A stretch of DNA of 64,000 bases from Chryseobacterium taiwanense (GTDB taxonomy: Bacteria; Bacteroidota; Bacteroidia; Flavobacteriales; Weeksellaceae), in contig NZ_JWTA01000014.1 of assembly GCF_000813825.1 (NCBI RefSeq), positions 1 through 64,000 of the forward strand, in the 5' to 3' direction. The notes under the pieces are model-generated. The model did no database searches. It had not been told where the DNA came from and was given only the letters and a program-made list of their open reading frames with translations. The stretch's first letter is position 1. Each line of letters starts with the position of its first letter. A program made the position numbers and the translations under genes. Below, one piece after another: positions 55,019-63,354 of this stretch.

Positions 55019-55109
55019 CCTTTGTTTACTTTGTTAAGTGAAACACCTTAGTGAACTTAAAAACATTTAGTTATTAAAAAAGAAACTTAGTGCTCTTTGC
55101 GTTAAAAAA
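55019..55109 (+). repeat. intergenic repeat family A, variant copy 5
   Basis: CTTTGTTTACTTTGTTAAGT, then TTAGTGAACTTAAAAACATT, then CTTAGTGCTCTTTGCGTTAA. It matches the copies at 32721-32805 and 35257-35376 and lies directly before the MoxR gene. Confidence 0.6.
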
Positions 55110-55131
55110 GCAGCATCAAAATATAAAACAA

Positions 55132-56265
55132 ATGACTCAAAATATAGAAAAATTAAACACCGTTCTTACCTACGTAAAAGACACATTTGTCGGAAAAAAT
55201 GACGTAGTAGATTTATTAGGAATCTGCCTTTTGGCAAGGGAAAACGCTTTTTTGTATGGTCCTCCTGGAACGGCAAAATCGGCAATTGTAAGAACTTTAG
55301 CAAAAACCGTAAAAGACGGAAAAAATTTCGAATATCTTTTAACACGTTTCACGGAGCCGAACGAAATTTTCGGACCTTTCGATATCAGAAAATTAAAAGA
55401 AGGTGAACTATTGACGAATACTGAAGGAATGATGCCTGAAGCATCATTGGTTTTTCTGGATGAAATTTTCAATGCCAATTCTGCGATTCTGAATTCCCTT
55501 TTAATGGCCTTAAATGAAAAGATTTTCAAAAGAGGAAAAGAAACAAAAAATCTTCCTGCATTGATGTTTGTGGGAGCGAGTAACGTTCTTCCCGAAGATG
55601 AAGCCCTGAACGCTTTGTTCGATCGTTTTTTGATTAGAATTAATGTAGATTATGTAAATCCCGATCTTCTTCAACAGGTGCTTTTAGCTGGAAGAAAACT
55701 GGAAAATAATATCGAAACAGAAACTCCCGAAATTCTTTCGCACGAAATAAAAGAACTTCAAAATCTATGTAAATCAATTGATTTAAAACCGATTTATGAA
55801 GTTTATTTAAATACAATCATCAATCTTCGAAATACAGGAATCGCGATTTCCGACCGTCGTGCTGTGAAATTACAGAATTTGATCGCAGCAAGTGCTTTAA
55901 TTTGTGGTCGAAATGAAGCCATTCTTTCAGATTTATGGGTGTTGAAACACATTTGGGATACCGAAGAACAGATCGAAATTTTAGAAGGAATCATCAACCG
56001 AACGATTGAAAAAGATGACAATCCGAAATCTCATCCACAGGCTTTACAAAACAAAACTCCGAATCCGGAAGAAGTGATGAAAGACGTAAAAATTCTGATT
56101 GAAAAATGGAATAATGAAACGTTAAGTTTTGAGGAGCAAAATGTGATTAAAGATAAATTGAGATATCTTCAAACACGTTGCGACTGGATCAAAAATCCTG
56201 AACAAAAACAATACATTCAACAAGAAATTGAAAGTCTATGGCAAAAGATTTTGCAGACAGTTTAA
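55132..56265 (+). CDS. MoxR-family AAA+ ATPase of a MoxR-vWA-beta-propeller system
   Basis: A 377-residue protein from the ATG of MTQNIEKLNT; an upstream GTG would add 14 codons of repeat sequence and is rejected. The AAA+ core is intact: Walker A GPPGTAKS at residues 43-50, Walker B LVFLDE at 106-111, sensor 1 GASN at 148-151 and an arginine-finger region ALFDRF at 161-166. MoxR ATPases act as chaperones for vWA proteins. It leads a run of five overlapping genes, which fits the known ternary conflict systems. The next gene overlaps its end by 28 bases. Confidence 0.92.
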   Translation: MTQNIEKLNTVLTYVKDTFVGKNDVVDLLGICLLARENAFLYGPPGTAKSAIVRTLAKTVKDGKNFEYLLTRFTEPNEIFGPFDIRKLKEGELLTNTEGMMPEASLVFLDEIFNANSAILNSLLMALNEKIFKRGKETKNLPALMFVGASNVLPEDEALNALFDRFLIRINVDYVNPDLLQQVLLAGRKLENNIETETPEILSHEIKELQNLCKSIDLKPIYEVYLNTIINLRNTGIAISDRRAVKLQNLIAASALICGRNEAILSDLWVLKHIWDTEEQIEILEGIINRTIEKDDNPKSHPQALQNKTPNPEEVMKDVKILIEKWNNETLSFEEQNVIKDKLRYLQTRCDWIKNPEQKQYIQQEIESLWQKILQTV

Positions 56266-56981
56266 AAGACTTTTGGGCAGAAATTCCTCGTGTTGATGAA
56301 GATTTTCTAGGTTCAATCCGTGACTGGAAAAATGTTCAGATTGCGTTGGATGAAGATACAATTTGGGTAAAAGGTTTTACTGATGAACAGGCTGTTTCGT
56401 CGGAAATTCAACAATTGCCTAATTTTATTTTATATGAATTAAGAGATGGACTTTTATTCCGAAAAGATGCGTTGGTTCCAAGTAAAAAAGTGAGAACGGC
56501 TTTGCTTTGGACATCGATTGATAAAGCATTGCGATTAACTTTTCCATCATCAAACAAAAACTTTTTTGGAATAGATGAAAAAATTGAAATTAAATTAAAA
56601 CCAAGCGAAGAAGAGCAACCAACAGCCGCTTTATTAAGTTCAATGAATGATATCAAAGACGCAATTATCACTTTACCAAAATTCAAATTGGAAAAACTGG
56701 ATTGGATGGTCATTAATGATAAAGCATTATTTTTAGGAACTCCATTATTGAGTTTTCCCGGAAAAACATTCTGGATGAAAGATAATCATCTTTTACCAAC
56801 AGGTTTCGATTTTGAGTTTAAAAATTTGAGTTCTTTATTGCAAAGAAAATATAATGCAAGTCAGGATCAATGGCTTTTATGGGACGAAAACGGAAGTGTT
56901 TTACATCTTAATAAAAATGATTTCCGAAAACTGTCCGTAAGCACATTTCGTCTGACTGAAAAATCACAAGAATGGATATAA
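56238..56981 (+). CDS. ternary-system protein, probable bpX-type component
   Basis: A 247-residue cytoplasmic protein with no transmembrane segment. I assign it to the family of bpX components of MoxR-vWA-beta-propeller ternary systems from context; the exact subfamily is not certain. It is beta-prone, with segments such as EIQQLPNFILYELRDGLLF near residue 56 and FLGTPLLSFPGKTFWMKDN near 168. It overlaps the MoxR gene by 28 bases and the next gene by 10, which indicates translational coupling and a shared complex. Confidence 0.65.
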   Translation: MAKDFADSLKDFWAEIPRVDEDFLGSIRDWKNVQIALDEDTIWVKGFTDEQAVSSEIQQLPNFILYELRDGLLFRKDALVPSKKVRTALLWTSIDKALRLTFPSSNKNFFGIDEKIEIKLKPSEEEQPTAALLSSMNDIKDAIITLPKFKLEKLDWMVINDKALFLGTPLLSFPGKTFWMKDNHLLPTGFDFEFKNLSSLLQRKYNASQDQWLLWDENGSVLHLNKNDFRKLSVSTFRLTEKSQEWI

Positions 56982-59368
56982 TCGCTTATTTTCAATCATA
57001 TATAAATTATTTCTGGGAATGGACGACTGATGAAGATGTTCCTGATGACACTGGGTATAATGAAAACAATCTTATTTCGATACCGAACGTAGGAGCGATT
57101 GCTTATAGACCTTATGTAATAGAAATTTTGAAGCAATTACAACCACAAGGTTTACCTCCTTTTGGTGCACTCCTTTTGCTTTTATATGCATCACAAGATG
57201 GATATTTAAATTTAGATGGAATTTCTTATCATTTAAAAAGAGTTCAATTAAATCATCTCGATGTTGAAAGATTGAATATTGATAAAGGAATTAGATTTTT
57301 AGAAAATGTAAGAAACTTAGGAAACAAATATAAAAAAGGGCAAAACAGAATAGTACTTTTACAAACTGTTTTTGCTCATTTACCAGTTGTCGCTTCGTCT
57401 GTTAGTGCTGATTTGATGCTGAAGGTATTTGCTAAAAGACCACATATAATTGCAGAATCTGCACATAAAAAACAACCAAATGATTCGGTTATAATAAAAG
57501 ATATTCGAACTTTAGCAATATTGGATGGAAGATTCCCAACAACGGAATCAATTATCAATGCAATGAAAGGCATGGTCGATATTCCCGAATTAGAGGACGA
57601 AGTCATTGAAGAAGGAACCACCGTCGAAACCGACAAAGACTTTATCCAACAATTAATTGAAGAACCAAAAACTTTTCAGGTTGGAAGTTTAATTAAAAGG
57701 ATCTGGAGCGGTCTGAAAATCCCGATGCGTCACCTTTCACCTGGTGAACAGCCAATTGGCGGAATTTCGGATATGACCAATAAAGGCGAACTTCACAGAA
57801 TGCTTTTGTCCGAATTTGCTAATGAAGACGAGGTTTTCATGAATCGTGTCGCAAATAACGAAGCGTTGTACATTCAACGTGAAATTCCACCTGAGGAAAA
57901 TATTTTTGAACGAATTATTTTGATCGATACTTCCTTAAAAAATTGGGGAACTCCGAAAGTTCTAGCTTTTGCATCGGCGATTGCGGTCATCAAACATCCA
58001 AAAGCACATTCTGAATGTAAAGTTTTTGCGTTGGGACAAAATAATATCCCAATTTCATTGGATAAAGTGGATGAAGTGGTGGAAAACCTAAATCAAGTGA
58101 GTTCGGTTTTGGAAGTTTCTCATGCGCTCGAAAAGTTTTTTGATGAAGAACATACAGAAAAAGATCTGGAAGTTTTTTTCATCACGCATCAGGAAAATTT
58201 AGTCAATCAAAATCTTCAAAAAGTTATTCATGAAAATCGGGATCGATTGAAGTTTTTGGTCACGACTTCTTCGGATGGCGAGTTGAATTTTTATAAACAT
58301 CATAAAGGAACACGAAAGCATATCCAGAAAATTGTGCTTCCGTTGCAGGAATTGTGGGCAAATCCTCCTCAAAGAAGACAAAGGAGAGAGAATGGCATTT
58401 CAAGCAATGGAAAAAAAGCCGATGTACCTTTGAATTATCCGATCTTATTTCCAGCACCAGTTAATAAAATCGCGACATTCTTATATGAAGGTGAGTTTTA
58501 TATTCTAAGCAATAAAAAACAATTGTTGAGAACTTATTTATCTGATAATTACTATAATAAAAACTATTACGATTATTATAAAATTCATCATGGGTGTGAA
58601 GTTTTAATTGAAGATATTTCCGTAAAACCGAAAGGTCAGTTTGCGTTGGCGAGAAATAAGCAGCAGGAATTTATTTTATGTCAATATCAACCAGATAAAA
58701 AAATGATTTCTAAATTAAATTTAAATACAAAAGAATATTCTGAACTGAATTTGACGGGGAAAAGAATTCCGCTAAACCATAAGCTCGTATATTATGACAA
58801 GAGCTTTTATCTTCACCAACACGATATTCCTTATAGTTACAAAATACCTATTGAAGGAAATGTCTACCTCGAAGAAGTACTTGAAAAGGATAAAGAAATG
58901 GATAGAAATACTTCTAAAGTTGAAACAGAGATCAAAAAATTATCCGGTAGCGGTATTAAAATTCTAAATAATTTCAGCAATATTGGAATCAATGCAGAAA
59001 AAAGACTGGTCATTTCGAATAGTGAATTGAATAAATTATATGATAATTCGATAGCGCTATATAGAAATGGTCGCCAGTTGAGAATTTATGCGGAACAAAA
59101 TAAAAATAGATTTACTTTTTCCGACGGAAGCGAAATCATTACAGATACACGAGGAATGTTGGCTTTTAAAAGCAGTAATAAAAATATTCCTGAATTCTAC
59201 ATGCCATCAACGGATCATGGATTTTTGGCGTTGGCGACGAACACGGAATTTGGAGGTTCAGAATATTATTTACCTCAAAATACTTTGTTGAAAGTGAAAA
59301 AAATGGAAGAGATGTATGAGGAATGTCTCGAAAGATTTATAGATCAAATTTGGGAATATGGAACTTAG
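56972..59368 (+). CDS. vWA and beta-propeller protein of the ternary system
   Basis: A 798-residue protein. A helical N-terminal region (1-300) is followed by a von Willebrand A-like domain near residues 310-460, with a MIDAS-like start ILIDTSLKNWG near 315; the usual DxSxS is only partly kept. Residues 480-780 look like a beta-propeller made of short repeats (for example FYILSNKKQLLRTYLS and FLALATNTEFGGSEYYLP). This vWA plus propeller layout is the signature of the ternary system. The vWA part would be remodelled by the MoxR ATPase, and the propeller may sense a ligand. Confidence 0.78.
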   Translation: MDIIAYFQSYINYFWEWTTDEDVPDDTGYNENNLISIPNVGAIAYRPYVIEILKQLQPQGLPPFGALLLLLYASQDGYLNLDGISYHLKRVQLNHLDVERLNIDKGIRFLENVRNLGNKYKKGQNRIVLLQTVFAHLPVVASSVSADLMLKVFAKRPHIIAESAHKKQPNDSVIIKDIRTLAILDGRFPTTESIINAMKGMVDIPELEDEVIEEGTTVETDKDFIQQLIEEPKTFQVGSLIKRIWSGLKIPMRHLSPGEQPIGGISDMTNKGELHRMLLSEFANEDEVFMNRVANNEALYIQREIPPEENIFERIILIDTSLKNWGTPKVLAFASAIAVIKHPKAHSECKVFALGQNNIPISLDKVDEVVENLNQVSSVLEVSHALEKFFDEEHTEKDLEVFFITHQENLVNQNLQKVIHENRDRLKFLVTTSSDGELNFYKHHKGTRKHIQKIVLPLQELWANPPQRRQRRENGISSNGKKADVPLNYPILFPAPVNKIATFLYEGEFYILSNKKQLLRTYLSDNYYNKNYYDYYKIHHGCEVLIEDISVKPKGQFALARNKQQEFILCQYQPDKKMISKLNLNTKEYSELNLTGKRIPLNHKLVYYDKSFYLHQHDIPYSYKIPIEGNVYLEEVLEKDKEMDRNTSKVETEIKKLSGSGIKILNNFSNIGINAEKRLVISNSELNKLYDNSIALYRNGRQLRIYAEQNKNRFTFSDGSEIITDTRGMLAFKSSNKNIPEFYMPSTDHGFLALATNTEFGGSEYYLPQNTLLKVKKMEEMYEECLERFIDQIWEYGT

Positions 59369-61076
59369 AATTAAACCTTTTCCGAAAAACAATTATCCTA
59401 AAAAAGGACTTTTAATAAAAGGTTCTTCACCATTGACGTGGCTTCACGAGATGGAAATTTTAGGAATAGATTTAAATCAGATTCAATCATTTCCAATTCC
59501 TTCCGATGAACCGAATATTTTGTATGGCTGTTTTTTGATTTTCCAAAATTCGGCTCCAAGTGAAATTGGAAGAAATTCTTATTTTCAGTGTATTGATAGT
59601 AAATTTTTCATTCCTGAGAACACGACTTTTTATCCAAAGCTCAATCCTGAAGATTGGCAAAATATCGGTGCTGAATTTTTGATCATGCATCCTGAATTTG
59701 GTTTGGTAAAATTAAATGAAGAAATCGATTGGCTTTCTATTATTCAACATCCAAAACAATCGGAAGATAAAATCCGAAAACCTTTGAATGGCGTAAAAAT
59801 TCCTCAGAAAATTGAGAGTTACACCGTTGAAATGGATGATGAAAAAATTCTCGAATCCCTTCAAAAGCCACAAACCGAAGAAGAATGGATGAAAAACCTT
59901 CCGTTTGACCTTAAAAAAGTAATGGCTGGAAACAAAAAGGAGATTGAAAAATATTTAAAGTATATCGAAAAATATCCTGACAGAGCCGTAGAACTAGGAG
60001 TTCCACTTGATGTGATGGGAACTTCAAGAGGTGACGGTTTTGGGATTTTTAAATTTCAAAATACATGGTTAGGAAAGTTATTTGGTAGAAGAAATTCAGA
60101 CGGAGAGGATTCAGAATCTACTTATTCCGAAAAATATAGGTGGATATTTTGGACTTTTTTAATTGGAATTGCCTTATTCAGGTTTTTCATGCATGTGAGT
60201 AAAGACGAACCTGGGCAAAGTCCTCCGATGGCTTCATCGGGAAAAGTTTCAGAAGTAGATAAAAATATGATGAAACCTGTTGTGGCATATCAGTCGGGAG
60301 TTACAGATATTGATATGAAGATCGATTCGATGTACGGCAGAAAAAGAAATGATCTGATGAATGAAAGAGTTATGCTTGTCGAAAATATGCAAAAAGATAG
60401 GCTTTATTATGATGAATACTTAAAGAAAGGTGGAAAACCTCTTCCTGATATTACTAAGGAAGAGTTCGCTTTGGAAGGTGAAATTAAAACAGCGACAGAT
60501 TCGTTAAAAAGAGTTTATAGAAAGAAAATTGTAAAATATCTGGCTCAAAGCGAAGTAAAGTATAAAAAGAAAATTACAGATTCTCTAGAAAAAATAAATT
60601 CAGAAAGGCCTGCGGATCAAGGAATTGTAAAAACAGTTTTGAAGAAGAAGCAAAAGCTGGTTGAAGACTCTTTAGGACGACTTTACGGAACAAAAGATAT
60701 CGTTGAACCTCCAATCGTACAGAATAAACCTCCACAAGTGGCAACAAATTCTGAAAATGAAAAACCTTATTCCAAATACAATATTTCTTTCTCGGAAATT
60801 ATTTGGTTAATAATTTTTATGACAGGCGTTGTTGGGCTGTATAATTTTATTGTAAGGAAAAGATCTATAAATATCGGAGGAGATAATGTACCAAGCGGAA
60901 TTAAAATTTTTCTTGTCATTGTTCTTGTCGGAATGTTGGCGTATATTTTCTATCCGTTGATCGAAATGTTCGGCTACAACTGGTTTGTATGGATTCTCAT
61001 TATCGGTGTTGTGTTGCTTCTTTACCGTCTTTTTAGCGAAGATAAAACCATTTTAAACTCAGACAAAGATGAATAG
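59358..61076 (+). CDS. membrane-anchored ternary-system protein (bpX6-like)
   Basis: A 572-residue protein. The N-terminal 140 residues are a globular domain (LIKGSSPLTWLHEMEILGID near 19) that I link to the bpX6 type; then a linker, one transmembrane helix near 260-280, a coiled-coil-prone Lys/Glu-rich region near 320-470, and three more helices near 477-498, 514-533 and 540-558. It overlaps the previous gene by 11 bases and the next by 8. It probably anchors the complex to the inner membrane. The bpX6 label is tentative. Confidence 0.65.
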   Translation: MELRIKPFPKNNYPKKGLLIKGSSPLTWLHEMEILGIDLNQIQSFPIPSDEPNILYGCFLIFQNSAPSEIGRNSYFQCIDSKFFIPENTTFYPKLNPEDWQNIGAEFLIMHPEFGLVKLNEEIDWLSIIQHPKQSEDKIRKPLNGVKIPQKIESYTVEMDDEKILESLQKPQTEEEWMKNLPFDLKKVMAGNKKEIEKYLKYIEKYPDRAVELGVPLDVMGTSRGDGFGIFKFQNTWLGKLFGRRNSDGEDSESTYSEKYRWIFWTFLIGIALFRFFMHVSKDEPGQSPPMASSGKVSEVDKNMMKPVVAYQSGVTDIDMKIDSMYGRKRNDLMNERVMLVENMQKDRLYYDEYLKKGGKPLPDITKEEFALEGEIKTATDSLKRVYRKKIVKYLAQSEVKYKKKITDSLEKINSERPADQGIVKTVLKKKQKLVEDSLGRLYGTKDIVEPPIVQNKPPQVATNSENEKPYSKYNISFSEIIWLIIFMTGVVGLYNFIVRKRSINIGGDNVPSGIKIFLVIVLVGMLAYIFYPLIEMFGYNWFVWILIIGVVLLLYRLFSEDKTILNSDKDE

Positions 61077-62091
61077 GCAGAAGTTTATAGACAAGTTTAT
61101 GGCGGCATTTTTCATTCTGGTAATCATTAAGGTTATCGGGATTTTTGCGCAGTTTTTTCATCAGAGTTTTTGGAGTGTTATCGGGACTTTGGTGATTTTT
61201 GCGATCGTTGCTTTCATCATTTTTGTGGTGTTAATGCAGTTGGAAAAGAAAGAAAAAGAGAAAAATCAATCGGGGAGAAGAGGTGCAAATGGTGGCGGAA
61301 ATTTTTATCTTGAAGCCTCACTTTTCGATAAAATCAGGAATAAATATGAAGAGCTGGCTCAAAAATATATTGATGAAAAAGATTACAGAAGAGCAGCTAA
61401 AGTGTATATGAATTTGCTTCGTGACAATTATCGCGGGGCAAAAACTTTAGAAGACGGCGGTTTATATAATGAAGCGGCAGTGATTTATCTTAAAAAATTA
61501 AAAAATAAATCCGAAGCGGCGAATTGTTATGAAAAGTCTAAGCAATACAGAAAGGCAATCGATTTATATAAAGAACTCGAACAAAAAGAAAAAGTAGGGG
61601 ATTTGTATCGTGAAATTAATGATGTTAAAAATGCAAACGTCTATTATCAGATGGTTGTAGATGATTATGTAAACAACGGTCAAATGGTAAAAGGTTCTCT
61701 TATTTATCGTAAAAAAATGGAAATGTCCGATGAAGCTCAGAAAATTTTGTTGAAAGGTTGGGAGGAAGATCGAGATGCATTCAATTGTCTGAATAATTAT
61801 TTTGCAAATATTTTTGATGTGAAAAAACTCGATCAGCAAATTCAGGAGTTGTATGAAAAAACACCTTCCGATAAAAAGATCACTTATCTTGAAGCCATGA
61901 AGTATGAATTTAAAAAAAATCCGAAACTTCAAAGTACAACAAGAAATATCGCTTATGAAATTATTGCAGAAAAAGTAGCAACTCGTTCAGAAATTGTGAA
62001 TGAATTAAAACATTTTAATCCTGATGATGAGGTTATTTTGAAAGATATTTCTAGGTATAAGACGGGTCGAAATAGAATGTTTAGGAATTGA
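61069..62091 (+). CDS. membrane protein with TPR-like helical repeats, ternary system
   Basis: A 340-residue protein with two N-terminal transmembrane helices (residues about 13-30 and 33-53) and a cytoplasmic region of TPR-like repeats from 85 to 300: KYIDEKDYRRAAKVYMNLL, GLYNEAAVIYLKKLKN, KQYRKAIDLYKELEQKEK and ALIYRKK-like units. It is likely a scaffold for the other components. It is the last gene of the ternary operon; the noncoding RNA candidate and tRNA-like array begin about 120 bases downstream. Confidence 0.72.
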   Translation: MNRQKFIDKFMAAFFILVIIKVIGIFAQFFHQSFWSVIGTLVIFAIVAFIIFVVLMQLEKKEKEKNQSGRRGANGGGNFYLEASLFDKIRNKYEELAQKYIDEKDYRRAAKVYMNLLRDNYRGAKTLEDGGLYNEAAVIYLKKLKNKSEAANCYEKSKQYRKAIDLYKELEQKEKVGDLYREINDVKNANVYYQMVVDDYVNNGQMVKGSLIYRKKMEMSDEAQKILLKGWEEDRDAFNCLNNYFANIFDVKKLDQQIQELYEKTPSDKKITYLEAMKYEFKKNPKLQSTTRNIAYEIIAEKVATRSEIVNELKHFNPDDEVILKDISRYKTGRNRMFRN

Positions 62092-62098
62092 GAATTCG

Positions 62099-62182
62099 TC
62101 ATTGCGAGGAGTACAACGACGAAGCAATCTCAATGCAAAAATTATGTAATATAAGATTGCTTCACCTTCGGTTCGCAATGAC
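62099..62182. repeat. palindromic repeat family C, copy 3
   Basis: GTCATTGCGA and TCGCAATGAC form the outer arms, with GAAGCAATCT and AGATTGCTTC as an inner pair, so the whole element folds into a long hairpin. It lies between the ternary operon and the RNA candidate and may end the operon's mRNA. Confidence 0.7.
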
Positions 62183-62210
62183 AAAATAAAAAACTATTAA
62201 TAAAAAGATT

Positions 62211-62218
62211 TATCTTTG
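62211..62218 (+). promoter_or_regulatory. -7 box of the structured RNA candidate
   Basis: TATCTTTG matches TAnnTTTG, and transcription would start near 62225. A TTG -33 element is not clear. Confidence 0.45.
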
Positions 62219-62224
62219 CACCAA

Positions 62225-62418
62225 TAAAATTATGACAATACAAAGAGCACATATCAGTTTAAATCTATGCGATCGCCCTGTAGTAAAGGGATCGTTCGGG
62301 TATGAATGGATGATATTGAATGAGGCGAAATGTGCTTGCTTTGAAAATTATTTACTGTAAACTCGTAAAAATTTAATCAAAATACTGCAGAAACGCCTCG
62401 ATGATCGGGGCGTTTTTT
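62225..62418 (+). ncRNA. candidate structured RNA, or 42-codon ORF
   Basis: A compact unit between a -7 box and an intrinsic terminator. CAAAGAGCACAT (62241-62252) pairs with ATGTGCTTGCTTTG (62330-62343) in a 12-base-pair stem broken by a two-base bulge, enclosing about 77 bases. Inside it, CGATC...CCT pairs with AGG...GATCG (62270-62294). The same stretch can be read as a 42-residue peptide with four cysteine/aromatic clusters (ATG 62232, stop 62360), whose family I do not recognise. The nested stems favour an RNA, though a coding role cannot be excluded. Confidence 0.45.
62391..62418 (+). terminator. intrinsic terminator
   Basis: AAACGCC and GGCGTTT enclose an inner CGAT/ATCG pair, followed by a run of T. 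It ends the RNA candidate. Confidence 0.9.
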
Positions 62419-62745
62419 GTGTTTTTAGAGCAGAAATTATTTAGAATGAAAAAAAATAACCATAAAAATGAAAATTATTTAATAACAAATGAACAATTAA
62501 TAAGAAAATAGAGCGTGATAAGTAACCCGATGAGAGACAGTTATTTAGGTATTTAAGACATCTGCAAAATATTGCGGACGGAAATTCTCAATTCTAAATT
62601 TTAATTATAATTAATTGATTTTCAATGATTTAAATGAAAAATAAATTTGCGAGTTAAAAAATTTCATCCTTACTTTGCAACCGAAAATTAAAAGCAACAC
62701 GTTTTTAATCATTTCAAAAAACTTTTTTAAAACAAGAAAAATAAA
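62419..62745. promoter_or_regulatory. intergenic region with promoter before the small ORF
   Basis: AT-rich, with a promoter: TTG at 62647-62649 and TTACTTTG at 62670-62677 (20 bases apart, one mismatch from TAnnTTTG). Reading frames of 21 and 8 codons near 62444-62560 have no support. I see no other gene. Confidence 0.45.
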
Positions 62746-62883
62746 ATGAAACAATTACATAACATATCTAATTTATCTTCAAGACAACGCAGTGTAGAAC
62801 CGATGGGGCAAGGATATGCTTGTATTATTCTTCTTGATAGTGAATTTGTGGATAAAAGGTGCTTATATAAATGGGTCAGCTAA
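62746..62883 (+). CDS. small protein, 45 residues, unknown
   Basis: The frame starts ATG at 62746, begins MKQLHNISNLSSRQ and ends KRCLYKWVS, with a stop at 62883. It lies between a flavobacterial-type promoter (62647-62677) and an intrinsic terminator (62907-62933), so a short transcript of about 250 bases is likely. A hydrophobic patch YACIILLD and two cysteines are visible. No family is recognised. A noncoding RNA is the alternative. Confidence 0.4.
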   Translation: MKQLHNISNLSSRQRSVEPMGQGYACIILLDSEFVDKRCLYKWVS

Positions 62884-62906
62884 TGTAGCGACACGTCAAA
62901 ATATAT

Positions 62907-62933
62907 AAAGCGCCTCCCGAAAAGAGGTGCTTT
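62907..62933 (+). terminator. intrinsic terminator
   Basis: AAAGCGCCTC and GAGGTGCTTT pair over ten positions (one G-T) with a seven-base loop, followed by a T-run. It separates the small ORF from the tRNA-like array, which begins only 13 bases later. Confidence 0.9.
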
Positions 62934-62945
62934 TTTTATGATTAT

Positions 62946-63019
62946 GGTTTCTTTAGCTTATTTGGTAAAGCGTCGGTTTGTGGCACCGGAGAACAGGGTT
63001 CGATCCCCGGAGATACCCA
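62946..63019 (+). tRNA. tRNA-like 6, anticodon GTG (His)
   Basis: D arm GCTT/AAGC with GG, anticodon arm TCGGT-TTGTGGC-ACCGG, T loop TTCGATC. The acceptor has one T-T mismatch, the T stem an A-G mismatch, and the two sides differ by one base in register, so it is somewhat degenerate. A G(-1):C73 pair, the His identity element, can be drawn. The 3' end reads C-CA or C-AA, depending on the register. Confidence 0.6.
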
Positions 63020-63024
63020 AAAAA

Positions 63025-63106
63025 GTGAATAGTCAATGATTAATTTTACTTCGTAAGTGAATTGTTAAAATTGATAAGCAAAGCGGATTGACGATTGCCT
63101 ATTCAC
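63025..63106. repeat. spacer inverted repeat, copy 1
   Basis: GTGAATAGTCAAT at the left pairs with ATTGACGATTGCCTATTCAC at the right. Four copies (also 63199-63270, 63732-63795, 63889-63969) share the core TTGACAAGCAAAGCGGATTG or close variants and lie next to tRNA-like units. Confidence 0.7.
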
Positions 63107-63117
63107 AAATTAAAAAT

Positions 63118-63193
63118 AATCTCATAGCTCAATTGGTTGGAGCATCGGTCTGATACGCCGAAGGTTGAAGGTTCGAGTCCTTCTGGGATTACA
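63118..63193 (+). tRNA. tRNA-like 7, anticodon GAT (Ile)
   Basis: Acceptor AATCTCA/TGGGATT, extendable by T(-1):A73; D arm GCTC/GAGC, anticodon arm TCGGT-CTGATAC-GCCGA, T arm GAAGG-TTCGAGT-CCTTC. Ends A73-CA. The body is close to unit 14 and the acceptor is the same as in unit 8. Confidence 0.75.
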
Positions 63194-63198
63194 AAAAA

Positions 63199-63270
63199 TG
63201 AATGGTGAATTTTGTTTCACAAGTGAATTTAAAATTAACAAGCAAAGCAAGTTGACAATTCACCGTTCAC
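63199..63270. repeat. spacer inverted repeat, copy 2
   Basis: TGAATGGTGAATT at the left and AATTCACCGTTCA at the right are complementary. The core AACAAGCAAAGCAAGTTGAC matches the other copies. Confidence 0.7.
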
Positions 63271-63276
63271 AAATAA

Positions 63277-63352
63277 AATCTCATGGCTCAAATGGTTAGA
63301 GCACCGATCTTTTAAATCGGGGGTTGAAAGTTCGAATCTTTCTGGGATTACA
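63277..63352 (+). tRNA. tRNA-like 8, anticodon TTT (Lys)
   Basis: Acceptor AATCTCA/TGGGATT, identical to that of unit 7. D arm GCTC/GAGC, anticodon arm CCGAT-CTTTTAA-ATCGG, T arm GAAAG-TTCGAAT-CTTTC. Ends A73-CA. Different anticodon with the same acceptor stem suggests duplication and divergence within the array. Confidence 0.77.
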
Positions 63353-63354
63353 AT

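Noticed and set aside
62444-62509. A 21-codon frame beginning MKKNNHKNEN in AT-rich sequence
   Set aside because: The composition matches random AT-rich DNA and there is no promoter, terminator or spacing to support it.
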